This document shows positions 15,487 to 25,393 of a stretch of DNA of 58,939 nucleotides, one piece after another. Position 1 is the stretch's first letter. Each line of letters starts with the position of its first letter. Origin of the DNA: an uncultured Eubacteriales bacterium (GTDB lineage: Bacteria > Bacillota > Clostridia > Christensenellales > Aristaeellaceae); assembly GCA_902778055.1 (NCBI GenBank), contig CACYWL010000014.1, forward strand, positions 1 through 58,939, in the 5' to 3' direction. Both the position numbers and the translations under genes were made by a program. Under the pieces are notes generated by a model. The model made no database searches, was not told the DNA's origin, and worked only from the letters and a program-made list of their open reading frames with translations.

Positions 15487-18400
15487 TCAGTCCAGCAGCT
15501 TTTCAAATTCCTCCGCCGGCACCGGCCGGGAGAAATAGTACCCCTGGATCAGATCGCAGCCCATGGCCTTCAGCTCCCGCATCTGCTCCTCCGTCTCGAC
15601 GCCCTCGGCGATCACCGGCACCTTCAGGTTCCCCGCGATATCGATGATCAGCTGAATCATCCGCACATCCCGCTTTTCCCCGAACCCGTTCCGGACGAAG
15701 GTCATATCCAGCTTCAGCGCGTCGATGGGCAGGCTGGTCAGCATGCCCAGGGAGGAATATCCGGTTCCGAAATCATCCATCTCAATCCGGAAACCGGCCT
15801 CCCGGAGGGCCCGGGCCATGGCGATGATGTTGTCCGCCTCCCCGGTGTAGGCGGATTCCGTAATCTCCAGCATCAGATCCGCCGGCGCCAGTCCGTGGCG
15901 GGCGATGATTCCCTTCAGGATCTCCGGGAGATCCGAGGAAAGCATGTCAATTCGGGAGACATTGACCGACACCGGAACCGTCCGGCCGAACCGCTGCTTC
16001 CAGGCCGCAATCTGCTCCGCCGTCCGCTCCCAGACGAACAGATCCAGCTCCGTGATCATGCCGCTGTTTTCCAGCAGCGGGATGAACTGCCCCGGGCCGA
16101 GCAGGCCCAGGTCGGGATGCTGCCACCGAACCAGCGCCTCGGCGCTGGCCAGCACCGGCGCATCCCCCCGGACGTTGTACTTGGGCTGGAAATAAACCTC
16201 GAAACGGCCCTGCGTCAGGGACGGGCGGAATTCCTCCAGCAGGCGGGCCTGGAAGACTGCCTGCCTGTGCATCTCGTCGTCATACTGCCCGACGCATCTC
16301 CGCTGGTTGTTCCGGACGGCGACGGCCGCCATGCGGGCCCGGTCAAACCGCCTCTCCGTCTCCAGCTCCTTGTCCGCCCTCTCATAGACGCCCATGCGCA
16401 GCCGGATCCGGCCGGAATCCCCCTCCTCCCCAGCCAGCCCCTCGGAAATGCTTTCGAGCCGCTCCTCGTAGTCCTCCCGGTGCGGGCAGTAGAGCAGAAA
16501 GACGTCCGCCCCCTGATGGGCGGCAACTCCGCCGATTTCCCGGGCCATCCGGCGCAGCCGGCCTCCCAGCCGGTGCAGGATCTCGTTTCCGTAGTTCTTG
16601 CCGTACCGCTCGTTGATCATGTGGAACTGATTCACATCCACGACCGCGGCGTCCATCTCCATGTCCGGATAGTGCCGGTCATACAGCTCCACGTACCGTT
16701 TGAAATACTCCATGTTGTACAGGCCGGTCAGGGCATCCCGCTCCGTGGACTGGATCGTCTCCCGCGTTTCGCTCAGCTCCACGCATTTCTGCACCCGGGC
16801 CCGTACGATCTCCGGCATCGGATAGGGCTTGGGCAGGAAGTCGATGGCGCCCATCTTCAGGCATTCCACCTCGGCCTTCTCATCCCCGGTGATCACGATG
16901 ACCGGCACATTCCGCAGCTCGGGATCGGCCTTCATCCGCATCAGCACCGTCCGCCCGTCCATCTTGGGCATCTGCAGATCCAGCAGCACCGTGTCGATCT
17001 CCCGGTGCTTTTCCTGCAGGATGTCCAGGGCCTCCAGGCCGTCCAGCGCCGTCAGGATGTCATAGTCCTCCTGCAGCAGCGCCCCCAGCAGGGCGTGGTT
17101 CATCTCCTGATCGTCCACGATCAGGATCTGCTTCCGGACCTCCAGCACCGGGAGGCTCTTTTTCTCCGTCTCCTCCGCCTCCGGCGCCTCGTCGCGGCTG
17201 ATGGAGCCGAGCCCCTTCAGCAGCTTCTTTTCGTCATACATCTTCTGGTCCGCCCGCTCGAACACATCGTGATAGCAGGTATCCTGGCCGGGCACGTATT
17301 CGCCCAGCCCGCCGGAGACGACCACGCCGCCCCCGCTGATATGAACCACGCTCAGATCATGCAGGGCGCGCAGCAGCTTCTCCCGGTCCTCATAATCCCG
17401 GCCCGTCATGATGGCGACGAATTCATCCCCGCCGATCCGGAAAACCGGACTGTGCTGGAAAATATCGCAGACCATCCGGCCCGCCGCGCAGATGTATTCA
17501 TCCCCGGCCTTGTGGCCCTGCGTATCGTTGATCTGCTTCAGGCCGTTCACATCGCAGACCGCGACCGCGAAGCTGAGCTCCTCCCCGGCCTCGATGGCAG
17601 AGTCGATTTCCTTTTCCCGGATCAGATAGGCGTGCTTGCTTTTCGTCCCCGTCATGGGATCCACGTACGCCGCGGCCTCATTCTCCCGGGACCGGCGGGT
17701 CAGGAAGCTGTGGTTGGTCAGCATGATGTACAGCGCGAGGCTGAACATCCCCAGGGAGATGGTGACCGTTCCGGCATTCTTCCTCTCCAGCTCGTCCATC
17801 TGGGCCTCCAGATAGGCCTCATCCTCCTGCCGGGTTCCGTCCCCCGGATCCGTACTCTCAAAATAGTCCTCCAGATTCGCCACCATCTGCTCATTCGAGG
17901 CAATCATGGACTGCCGCATCCAGATGACGGAGATAAAGAGCACCAGCGACACCAGGGAAACCCACACGATGACAGAGTTGCCGAAGCGCTTTCCCCGGTC
18001 CTTCTGGATGATCCACCTGAAGAACATCAGCCCCAGCAGGATCCAGACGATGAACAGGAAAAAGGTTTCCTTCTCCAGATTCCCGCGGGAGATCAGGTTC
18101 GGCAGCAGCAGCCAGCCTCCGAAGCCGATCATCGTCAGGAAGCCCGCCGCGCCGGTCACAATTTCCGGCCGGTCCTTCCGCTTCCGGGCCACCTTCAGCG
18201 CGGCGGCGGAGACGAAGAGATAGATGATCGTGGCCCCGATGGTGGTCACATCCACGATCCACCCGATGGCCGTCCGCCCCGCGAAGGGCGCCAGCAGGGA
18301 GACGGCCGCGATCACCAGGATCGCCCGGGCCGGCTGCCCCTTTTCATTCAGCTCTCCCAGTTTTTCCGGCAGCACCTTGTCCTTCCCCAGGGCATAGAAC

Positions 18401-19398
18401 AGCCGGCTCAGCGCCATGGTATTGCCGATCAGGCTCGTGATCACCAGCGCCATCAGCGCCGCCATCAGGATGCCCACGCCCGCGGCGCCCAGGTAATGGT
18501 TCGCCGCCCAGAAGGCCGGGAAGGCTTCCAGCCCCTCCAGGTTTCCCCGGTCCCGGATATATTCCAGCCAGCTGCCGTAGCGCTCCGGATAGGCGGTGAC
18601 GGACAACAACGTCACGCAGAGATACAGCAGGGTCGCGGAGATCACCGCGAAGACCAGCACCCGGAAGATGCGGGTATGCTTCATGGAAAGCTCCGGCGTA
18701 TAATGCGACACGCTCTCAAAGCCGATGAACGCCCAGGGAGAAATCGCCGCAATCCGGATCACCTGGCTCAGCGCGCTGCTGTCCGACAGGAAACCGGGCT
18801 CAATGGATCCCGGATTTCCGTGGCCGAAAAGTGCCGCCAGGAACACGGCCAGGATGCCCAGGGAAAAGACGCAGCTCAGCCCCGTCATCAGCCAGACCGC
18901 CGCCTTCCGGCTCCGGACGCACAGCGCGGCCGTCAGCAGAATCGCCGCAATCGTCAGCAGTGTCTCGCCCAGATAGACATCATAGCCGAAGAAGCTGTAC
19001 ATCCGGACGAACTGGAAAACCGGCCCGATAAAATTCCGGACGAACAGGGGCACCGAGGTCGCGTTGGCCCACAGCACCGCCAGATACGTGATAGCCAGGA
19101 ACCAGGCCGTCAGGAACCCGTGATCCCATCCGTAAACCTCCCGGCTCCAGGCGTAGGCGCCGCCCGATTCCGGATAAATCCGCATCAGATAGCTGTAATT
19201 CCGCGCCACGCAGATCATGACCAGGCAGCCCAGAATCAGCCCCAGCGCGCTTCCCCACGGGCCCGCCTGCCCCAGATAGCTGTTGCTCGTCACCACCAGG
19301 GAGCCCCAGCCCACGCTGGTTCCCAGGGCAAAAGCCCAGATCTGCAGAGAGGACAGATGCGCCGTCATTTTTCCGGTCTCTTTCGACACCTTTTTCAC
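15487..19398 (-). CDS. APC amino acid permease fused to GGDEF-REC-GGDEF-EAL signalling domains
   Basis: 1,303 residues. The GTG at 19398 is the most upstream start supported; the ATG at 19368 is an alternative, and neither has a strong ribosome site. Residues about 1-500 are an APC-type amino acid/polyamine permease with roughly 12 membrane segments (SVGWGSLVVTSNSYLGQAG, YPESGGAYAWSREVYG). An extracytoplasmic linker and an extra membrane segment (about 545-565) follow. Then come GGDEF-1 with intact RIGGDEF near 656, a receiver domain near 750-870 (VDDQ, phospho-acceptor in LLDLQMPKMDG near 802), GGDEF-2 with a degenerate GADVF, and an EAL domain with EALVRW near 1086, LEITES, DDFGTGYSS and AEGVET. 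All catalytic EAL residues I can check are present, so both synthesis and hydrolysis of c-di-GMP are possible. A substrate-sensing permease (transceptor) is inferred. Confidence 0.85.
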   Translation of the reverse strand: MKKVSKETGKMTAHLSSLQIWAFALGTSVGWGSLVVTSNSYLGQAGPWGSALGLILGCLVMICVARNYSYLMRIYPESGGAYAWSREVYGWDHGFLTAWFLAITYLAVLWANATSVPLFVRNFIGPVFQFVRMYSFFGYDVYLGETLLTIAAILLTAALCVRSRKAAVWLMTGLSCVFSLGILAVFLAALFGHGNPGSIEPGFLSDSSALSQVIRIAAISPWAFIGFESVSHYTPELSMKHTRIFRVLVFAVISATLLYLCVTLLSVTAYPERYGSWLEYIRDRGNLEGLEAFPAFWAANHYLGAAGVGILMAALMALVITSLIGNTMALSRLFYALGKDKVLPEKLGELNEKGQPARAILVIAAVSLLAPFAGRTAIGWIVDVTTIGATIIYLFVSAAALKVARKRKDRPEIVTGAAGFLTMIGFGGWLLLPNLISRGNLEKETFFLFIVWILLGLMFFRWIIQKDRGKRFGNSVIVWVSLVSLVLFISVIWMRQSMIASNEQMVANLEDYFESTDPGDGTRQEDEAYLEAQMDELERKNAGTVTISLGMFSLALYIMLTNHSFLTRRSRENEAAAYVDPMTGTKSKHAYLIREKEIDSAIEAGEELSFAVAVCDVNGLKQINDTQGHKAGDEYICAAGRMVCDIFQHSPVFRIGGDEFVAIMTGRDYEDREKLLRALHDLSVVHISGGGVVVSGGLGEYVPGQDTCYHDVFERADQKMYDEKKLLKGLGSISRDEAPEAEETEKKSLPVLEVRKQILIVDDQEMNHALLGALLQEDYDILTALDGLEALDILQEKHREIDTVLLDLQMPKMDGRTVLMRMKADPELRNVPVIVITGDEKAEVECLKMGAIDFLPKPYPMPEIVRARVQKCVELSETRETIQSTERDALTGLYNMEYFKRYVELYDRHYPDMEMDAAVVDVNQFHMINERYGKNYGNEILHRLGGRLRRMAREIGGVAAHQGADVFLLYCPHREDYEERLESISEGLAGEEGDSGRIRLRMGVYERADKELETERRFDRARMAAVAVRNNQRRCVGQYDDEMHRQAVFQARLLEEFRPSLTQGRFEVYFQPKYNVRGDAPVLASAEALVRWQHPDLGLLGPGQFIPLLENSGMITELDLFVWERTAEQIAAWKQRFGRTVPVSVNVSRIDMLSSDLPEILKGIIARHGLAPADLMLEITESAYTGEADNIIAMARALREAGFRIEMDDFGTGYSSLGMLTSLPIDALKLDMTFVRNGFGEKRDVRMIQLIIDIAGNLKVPVIAEGVETEEQMRELKAMGCDLIQGYYFSRPVPAEEFEKLLD

Positions 19399-19433
19399 GC
19401 TCCGTTTCTGCTGCTTTCAAGAGGATTTTGGGT

Positions 19434-19462
19434 ATTATATCATAGATCTTCCGGCCTGAAAA
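19434..19462 (-). promoter_or_regulatory. Promoter of the permease-GGDEF/EAL fusion gene
   Basis: On the minus strand TTTTCA (19457-19462), a 17-nt spacer and a perfect TATAAT (19434-19439), about 35 nt before the GTG start. Confidence 0.6.
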
Positions 19463-19540
19463 GTGCCGGAAAGCACATCCTGAAGGAATCCGGAAATCTT
19501 TTTCGCAAACAGCGGAACCGCCGTTCCCCCGGCCGAACCG

Positions 19541-19570
19541 AAAAAAAGGCCCCGGGCATCAGCCCGGAGC
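19541..19570 (-). terminator. Terminator of the macro-domain gene
   Basis: On the minus strand the stem CCGGGC-TGAT-GCCCGG is extended by GGCC and followed by TTTTTTT. Confidence 0.8.
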
Positions 19571-19629
19571 ACATTTCCGCCCCGCCGCGGGGCGCGCACA
19601 GACCCAAATACCGCAGGGACGGCACGCCG

Positions 19630-20730
19630 TCACGCGGCCTGGCCGCAGTTTCCCAGCAGCGGCAGGTCCAGCTCGTAGAGCACCTCGTTGATCTGCATCA
19701 CATCGTAGAACCGCTCGCGGATGCAGTACTCGATGACCAGGTCCATTTTGCTGCTGTGGCTGATCGCGAACCCCGCCTTTTCCAGCAGCTCCTCCGCCTC
19801 CGGCAGGCTCAGCTCCAGCGCCATGATAAAGGCGAAGACCGTCGGCTTGCTCGGCCGGTATTCCGGATCGGAGCGGATCTTCGCGAACAGCCTCCGGTCC
19901 ACGTTGGCCTTCCGGTAGCACTCCGCGTCCTTCATGCCCTTCTCGTCAATCAGCCGCAGCAGCGCCCGGGAAAAGCCCTCGTCCGTCCTCCGGATCAGCT
20001 CCTTCCATTTCAGCCGGGCCATCAGGCCTCCGGGGATGCTTTTCCCCGAAGAAGCGGGTTTCGCGGCAGGCGCCGCTCCCATTTCCGGCTCCGGGCGCGG
20101 CGCGCTCTCCGCGAAGATTCTCTTTTCCAGCGCCAGCGCCTGCTGCTCATCCTCCAGCCAGGCCATCTGCCGCGCGTTTTCGCTCGGCCGGTTGACATGG
20201 CTGTCGACATAGTTGTCGCTGATGTATTCTTTGACATCCTGGAACAGCTTCCGGCCGGTAAAGAACTCCTGCCGGCCGAACACGACCAGATAGACCGTCA
20301 TCTCGTGGTGCAGCAGGAACTGGCAGATCGCGTCCACCGCGACCTCCATCGCCTCCTCCTTCGGATAGCCGTATGCCCCCGCGGAAATCAGGGGAAAGGC
20401 GACGGATTCCAGATGATGCTTTCTCGCCAGCTCCAGGGCGCTGCGGTAGCAGGAGGAAAGCAGCTCACGCTCCCCGGCGTTCCCGCCCCGCCAGATCGGG
20501 CCGACCGTATGGATGACATACCGGGCGGGCAGCCGATAGCCCTTCGTCAGCTTCGCCTGCCCCGTTTCGCAGCCGCCCAGCGTTTCGCATTCGGCCCGCA
20601 GCTCCGGGCCGGCGGCGCGGTGAATGGCGCCGTCCACCCCGCCGCCGCCGAGCAGCGACCGGTTGGCGGCGTTGACAATGGCATCCACCTTCATCCGGGT
20701 GATGTCGTCCCGCACAATTTCAAAGGGCAT
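19630..20730 (-). CDS. Macro-domain protein with C-terminal helical/HTH-like domain
   Basis: 366 residues; ATG with GGGAGG 7 nt upstream. Residues 1-170 are a macro domain of the YmdB/ALC1-like type ([22 protein letters not shown] and the later [10 protein letters not shown] loop), which binds ADP-ribose and often removes O-acetyl or ADP-ribosyl groups. A variable linker (about 170-235) follows. The C-terminal region of about 130 residues contains a segment resembling an XRE-type helix-turn-helix ([20 protein letters not shown] ... [15 protein letters not shown]). The combination suggests a regulator or effector that reads ADP-ribose signals. That role is inferred. Confidence 0.75.
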   Translation of the reverse strand: MPFEIVRDDITRMKVDAIVNAANRSLLGGGGVDGAIHRAAGPELRAECETLGGCETGQAKLTKGYRLPARYVIHTVGPIWRGGNAGERELLSSCYRSALELARKHHLESVAFPLISAGAYGYPKEEAMEVAVDAICQFLLHHEMTVYLVVFGRQEFFTGRKLFQDVKEYISDNYVDSHVNRPSENARQMAWLEDEQQALALEKRIFAESAPRPEPEMGAAPAAKPASSGKSIPGGLMARLKWKELIRRTDEGFSRALLRLIDEKGMKDAECYRKANVDRRLFAKIRSDPEYRPSKPTVFAFIMALELSLPEAEELLEKAGFAISHSSKMDLVIEYCIRERFYDVMQINEVLYELDLPLLGNCGQAA

Positions 20731-20878
20731 GCCTGTTTCCTCCCCTTTCTCCGCTCCGTCTTCCCCGGCGGTCTGAGCGCCGGTTTTTCACGGCTGTCTT
20801 CGCTTTCTTTGCCTGCGGCGGTCCCCCCGCAGGTTCCTCACGGCCGGCCTCGCACCGGTTCCCCCGGCCGCCCGGGCG

Positions 20879-21529
20879 TCAGCTTCTCACGACGGATTTG
20901 TAGTGATCGACGATCAGCGACGGATCATAGTAGACCCGGTCGCTCTCCAGGATCCGCGCCTTTCCGTTTTTCGCCTCCAGGATGGTTATCGAGCAGTTCG
21001 GGGGAACATGGCCCTGCCAGAAGTGCTCCGGCTCATCGTACAGCGGATTGAGCATGGCCCGGAGCGCGCAGCCGTGGGTGCCGATCAGGACCGTCTCCTC
21101 CCGGTCCTGCCGGATCAGCTCCTGCAGGAATTCCCCCGTGCGCCGGCAGACCTCCCGGATGCTTTCCCCTCCCGGGAATCCCGGAAACCGGAGGGCATCC
21201 GTAAACAGGAGCTGGGCCGTTTCCGGCGGCAGCGTGCTGGTGCCCACGGGCGTTCCTTCCTCGTCCCCGAAGCAGATCTCCTTCAGCCGGTCATCGGTCT
21301 CGACGGGGACCGTCCCGTTTCCGCTCTCCCGCAGCAGAATCTCCACGGTTTCCCGGGCCCGGCTCAGCGGGCTGGTGATGCAGGCATCAAAGCGGACGCC
21401 CTTCAGCGCCTGCCCGGTCAGCCGGGCCAGATCCCGGCCGGACTGATTCAGGGGCGCGTCCATCCATCCCTGCTTGATCTGTTTGACGTTCATTTCCGTT
21501 TCCCCGTGGCGGATGACATAGATCTTCAT
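20879..21529 (-). CDS. Histidine phosphatase family protein (phosphoglycerate mutase-like)
   Basis: 216 residues from the ATG at 21529, with GGAGG 8 nt upstream. The catalytic RHG motif is in YVIRHGETEMN (residues 4-14). The second His lies in LIGTHGCALRAML, and the substrate-loop Arg/Glu are in SPLSRARETVEIL. Family members dephosphorylate small metabolites such as phosphosugars or alpha-ribazole phosphate. The C-terminal half contains HFWQGHVPPNCSI and the sequence ends VVRS. No neighbouring cobalamin genes argue for CobC. Specificity is undetermined. Transcribed divergently from the SDR gene. Confidence 0.8.
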   Translation of the reverse strand: MKIYVIRHGETEMNVKQIKQGWMDAPLNQSGRDLARLTGQALKGVRFDACITSPLSRARETVEILLRESGNGTVPVETDDRLKEICFGDEEGTPVGTSTLPPETAQLLFTDALRFPGFPGGESIREVCRRTGEFLQELIRQDREETVLIGTHGCALRAMLNPLYDEPEHFWQGHVPPNCSITILEAKNGKARILESDRVYYDPSLIVDHYKSVVRS

Positions 21530-21554
21530 TCCTTTTCCCTCCGTTCGGAGGGCA

Positions 21555-21583
21555 ATTTTATCATACCGGCCGGCCCGGGGCAA
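21555..21583 (-). promoter_or_regulatory. Promoter of the histidine phosphatase gene
   Basis: On the minus strand TTGCCC (21578-21583), 17 nt, TAAAAT (21555-21560). Confidence 0.5.
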
Positions 21584-21782
21584 GGCTTCTTCCCCCCGCG
21601 GATTTCCGCTCCTCCCCGCGGCTGCCGCGCGGCGAAGGCCCGCTTTCCCGCGGACGCCTTTCCGACACCCCGGGCCGGTCTCCCCCGGCCGCGGCCCGGA
21701 TCCGGGATGGACGAATCCGGCCGGATACGGTATCATGACAGGCAGAAGACAAAGCATATCGGAACAGAGAAGGAGGAACCTC

Positions 21783-22499
21783 ATGAAATACGCGCTTGTC
21801 ACCGGATGCGACCACGGCCTCGGGCTGAGCCTGGCTTCCCAGCTCCTCGGGCGGGGATACCGGGTGGCCGCCTGCCGGCTGAACCGGGAGGAGACGCAGA
21901 TCGACGCGCTGGCGAAGGAGCATCCGGATCAGCTCTCCGTTTTTTCGGTGGACATCGGCCGGGACGGGGATGTCCGGGCGCTCTGCGAAGCCGTCGGCCG
22001 GACCTTCCCTTATCTGGATCTTGTGATCAACTGCGCCGGCATTCTGGGCGTGATGGATCCCGGGCCGGATGGGGAGCTGGACTATGATCTGATGCTCCGG
22101 GTGTTCAACGTGAACGCCCTGGGGACGCTCCGGGTCAGCACCGGCCTGCTGCCGCTGCTGCGCCGGGGCCGGGACAAAACCATCGTCAACATCTCCTCCG
22201 AGGCGGGGAGCATCGCGGACTGCTGGCGCACCGGCTGGTTTGGATACTGCATGTCCAAGGCGGCCAACAATATGCAGGGCGCCCTGCTGCACAACACCCT
22301 CCGGCAGGAGGGGGGCCAGGTGATCCAGATTCATCCCGGCCACGTGGCCACCTATATGCGCGGGCATCTGGACGAAACCGCGTCGCTGACGCCGGAGGCC
22401 TCCGCCCGGAACGTGCTCTCGGCCGTGCTCGACACGCCCCGGCCCGTCCGGGAAAGGCCCTGGTTCCTGGATCATCTCGGGCGGGAAATGCCCTGGTAA
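21783..22499 (+). CDS. SDR-family NAD(P)-dependent oxidoreductase
   Basis: 238 residues from the ATG at 21783, which follows AGGAGGAACCTC. The Rossmann nucleotide motif TGCDHGLG is near residues 7-14, NCAG follows strand 4, the Ser is in VNISSEAGS, and the catalytic Tyr/Lys are in YCMSKAANN. It is a classical short-chain dehydrogenase/reductase. The substrate cannot be predicted, but the short length and simple C-terminus are typical of reductases acting on small carbonyl compounds. Confidence 0.82.
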   Translation: MKYALVTGCDHGLGLSLASQLLGRGYRVAACRLNREETQIDALAKEHPDQLSVFSVDIGRDGDVRALCEAVGRTFPYLDLVINCAGILGVMDPGPDGELDYDLMLRVFNVNALGTLRVSTGLLPLLRRGRDKTIVNISSEAGSIADCWRTGWFGYCMSKAANNMQGALLHNTLRQEGGQVIQIHPGHVATYMRGHLDETASLTPEASARNVLSAVLDTPRPVRERPWFLDHLGREMPW

Positions 22500-22501
22500 A
22501 A

Positions 22502-22527
22502 GGCAGGCGCCGATCTCCGCGCCTGCC
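22502..22527. terminator. Terminator between SDR gene and sbcC
   Basis: Stem GGCAGGCGC / GCGCCTGCC around CGATCTCC, immediately after the SDR stop, between convergent genes. Confidence 0.65.
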
Positions 22528-22624
22528 CGGATACTCCCTTTGTCTTCCCGCCGGCCGGCGAATCGGCCGAAACATTCCCGGCCTTCTCTCGGAGACTCCG
22601 GCCGTGAAAGCCCGGAGGAGCCGG

Positions 22625-25393
22625 TCAGCCTTCGACCGGCCTGATCCGGCTGCCCCCGGAGCGAACCTTCTCTACGACAATCTGCCTGTCAATCTCCCTG
22701 CGCAGCTCCGCCACATGGGAAATGATCCCGATCAGGCGGTTGTTCTCCGACAGGCTGTTCAGCGCGCGCATCGCCTGCTGAAGGGTTTCCTCGTCCAGGG
22801 TGCCGAACCCTTCGTCCACGAACATGGTGTCCAGCCGGATGCCGCCCGCGCTCATCTGGATTTCCTCGGACAGCCCCAGCGCCAGGCAGAGCGAGGCGAT
22901 GAAGGATTCGCCGCCGGACAGGGTCTTGACGCTGCGGACGCTCCCGTTCGTATGATCGATCACGTCCAGCTCCAGGCCGCTCTGGCCCCGGTTGTCGTCC
23001 GCGGTTTCCCGGCGCTTCAGATCGTACTTTCCGCCGCTCATCTGCATCAGATGCACGTTGGCGCGGCGGAGGATCCGGTCAAAGAAGGCCATCTGCACCC
23101 AGGTTTCGAACATCACATGCTTTTTCCCCTTCAGGGCGCCGTTCGCCGTATCCGAAAGGGCCGTGATCCACTGCCACTTTCGGTCCAGCGCCGCCAGCTG
23201 TCCGGAGGCTTCCCCGATGCTGTCCAGCACGCTCTGATTGGTCCTGATCCGCAGCTCCACGGCCGTCCTTCCGGCGGCCGTTTCCGTTTTCCGCTTCTGC
23301 AGCGCTTCCAGCTCCGCCTTTTTTTCCGCCGCGTCCCGGACCTCGTCCTCCGCCAGCAGCTTTTCCGCCTGGGCCATCCGTCCCTGCAGAGCGGTGATTT
23401 CCCGCTCGCACGCGAGGACCGCGTTCCGGGCGCCCTCCAGCCGCTTCTTCTCCTCCTGAATCTCCCGGCTCAGCCGGGCAGCCGCCTCGTCGGCCGTTTT
23501 CCGGTCCGGGAAGCGCAGCTGCTCCCGCTGCTTCCGGATCCCGCTGCGCCGCTCCGTGATCCGGCTGTCCTCCTGGGCAAAAGCCACCTCCGCCTTCCGA
23601 AGCTCTTCCCGCCCCGTGTTCAGCCGGCTCTCGGTCTCCGGAATCAGCCTTTCCAGCTCCTCCCCGCGCTTTTTCCTTTGCCGCCCGGCCTCCAGCCTGT
23701 CCTCGATTTCCTTCGCCTCGGCCCGCAGCTCCGCGATCCGGTCCTCGGTCCGGGACACGGCGGTTTCCTCCTCGAAGCCGCCCAGCAGCTCCTGCGCCTG
23801 ATCCTGCACGCTCTTCCGGATCATCTCCAGCCGGGTCCTGGCGGAGCCAGCCCGGGTGCCGGCTTCCGTCTCCCCCTTCTGGGCGGCCTGGGCCAGTTTT
23901 TCCGCCTGCTCCACGGACTTCAGATCCGGGGCCGACGGCTTCCGGCAGGCCTTCCGGGGATGCTCCGTGGAGCCGCAGACGGGGCAGGGCGCCCCGGGCG
24001 CCAGCATCTCCGCCAGCAGCCCCGCCTGATTGTCATTGTAGGCCCGCCGCCGGAGCTCCGCCTCCGTCCTGCGGGCCTCCGCTTCCTCCCGGGCCTTCCG
24101 GTACACCTCCAGGGCGGTCCGGTAATCCCCCTGGGCGGTTCCCATTTCCTCCAGCCCCTTCTTCAGGCCGGCCAGCGCCCGCTGCTTTTCCTGCAGCCGG
24201 GCCTGGGCCGCCAGAAGATTGCTGCTCTGATCCGCCTCGTTCCTCAGGGCCGTCTGCTCCCGCTTCAGGGCTTCCAGCTTTTTCTCCTGCTCCCCGCAGG
24301 CCTCCCTCAGCCGCCCGATGCTTTCCTTTTTCCGGGCCTGGGCCCGCTCCGCTTCCTCAATTTCCTTCTGCTGCTCCTCCAGCTTCCGGTATTCCTTCAG
24401 CTCCTCGCCGATCTTTCCGAGCTCGAGGCTCTTTTTTTCCGTCTCCGGCTCCTTCTCCTGCTCCCGCCGCAGGGCCTCCTGCAGCGGCTCCAGGGCCGCC
24501 TTCCGCGCCGTCTCCGCCTCCCGCGCGGCCTGCAGATCCTCCCGGGCCTTCTGCTGCTGTGCCGCCCTTCCGAGGATCTGGTTCAGGGCCCCGGCCCGCT
24601 GATCCAGCTCCCGCTCTTCCTCCGCCAGCGCTTCCAGCATCGGCCGGTCCTGCTCCAGAATCCGGCCGATCACCTCCACCGCCTGCTCCGTCAGCAGCTC
24701 CCCGTTCCGCGCCTTTTCCGCTTCCGCCTCCAGGGGATCATTGGCCGGAAAGGCGATCCGTTTCAGATGGATCAGCACGCTGTTCTGCTGGGTTTTCCGC
24801 TCGTTTTCGACGTCCTTCGCGGCGGCCTTCAGCCGGTCCTGAAACTCCTGGCAGATATGGGTCCGGAAGATTTCCCGGAAGTGCGCCCTCCGCTCCTTCG
24901 TCTCCTCCAGGAGGATTTTCAGAAAATCGCCCTGGGCGATCATGGCAATCTGGCAGAACTGATCGCGGTTGACCCCGAGGATTTCCGTGATCCGCCGGTT
25001 CACGTCCTTTTCCTTTTTCTCGATCCGGCCGTCCGGCAGCTCCAGCTCCGCCTCCGCCGGCGTTTTGATCTCTCCCTCCCCCTTTTTCTTCGGGCGAAGG
25101 TGCTCCATGATCCGGGTGACGGTATACTCCTCTCCGCCGTAGCTGAAGGTCAGCTTCACCGAGGGCACCGCGTACGCCTCCGCGTACTTCGACCGCAGCA
25201 TGGACGGCTCCCGGTTGGATCCGCTGGCCGAGCCGTACAGCGCGAAGGTGATCGCGTCGAAAATCGTCGTCTTGCCGGCGCCGGTATCCCCCGTGATCAG
25301 ATACAGCCCGCTGGTTCCGAGCCTTTCGAAATCGATGTGCTCCGTGCCTGCATAGGGACCGAAGGCGGTCATGGTCAGTTTCAGCGGTCTCAT
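22625..25393 (-). CDS. sbcC: Exonuclease subunit SbcC
   Basis: 922 residues. The N-terminal P-loop GDTGAGKTTIFDAIT lies near residues 34-48. Long coiled coils of Glu/Lys/Arg-rich heptads flank a central zinc hook CPVC (GAPCPVCGSTEHP, about residue 465). The C-terminal ABC lobe carries the signature LSGGESFIASL and a Walker B ending FVDEGFGTLDEE. With SbcD it forms the Mre11-Rad50-like nuclease that opens hairpins and processes double-strand breaks. The start overlaps the sbcD stop by ATGA, so the two are translationally coupled. Confidence 0.95.
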   Translation of the reverse strand: MRPLKLTMTAFGPYAGTEHIDFERLGTSGLYLITGDTGAGKTTIFDAITFALYGSASGSNREPSMLRSKYAEAYAVPSVKLTFSYGGEEYTVTRIMEHLRPKKKGEGEIKTPAEAELELPDGRIEKKEKDVNRRITEILGVNRDQFCQIAMIAQGDFLKILLEETKERRAHFREIFRTHICQEFQDRLKAAAKDVENERKTQQNSVLIHLKRIAFPANDPLEAEAEKARNGELLTEQAVEVIGRILEQDRPMLEALAEEERELDQRAGALNQILGRAAQQQKAREDLQAAREAETARKAALEPLQEALRREQEKEPETEKKSLELGKIGEELKEYRKLEEQQKEIEEAERAQARKKESIGRLREACGEQEKKLEALKREQTALRNEADQSSNLLAAQARLQEKQRALAGLKKGLEEMGTAQGDYRTALEVYRKAREEAEARRTEAELRRRAYNDNQAGLLAEMLAPGAPCPVCGSTEHPRKACRKPSAPDLKSVEQAEKLAQAAQKGETEAGTRAGSARTRLEMIRKSVQDQAQELLGGFEEETAVSRTEDRIAELRAEAKEIEDRLEAGRQRKKRGEELERLIPETESRLNTGREELRKAEVAFAQEDSRITERRSGIRKQREQLRFPDRKTADEAAARLSREIQEEKKRLEGARNAVLACEREITALQGRMAQAEKLLAEDEVRDAAEKKAELEALQKRKTETAAGRTAVELRIRTNQSVLDSIGEASGQLAALDRKWQWITALSDTANGALKGKKHVMFETWVQMAFFDRILRRANVHLMQMSGGKYDLKRRETADDNRGQSGLELDVIDHTNGSVRSVKTLSGGESFIASLCLALGLSEEIQMSAGGIRLDTMFVDEGFGTLDEETLQQAMRALNSLSENNRLIGIISHVAELRREIDRQIVVEKVRSGGSRIRPVEG

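Noticed and set aside
15376..21051. A 1,891-codon open frame on the plus strand
   Set aside because: It runs antisense across the APC-GGDEF-EAL and macro-domain genes. The peptide is rich in Arg, Pro, Gln and His without domains, as expected for the reverse of GC-rich coding sequence.
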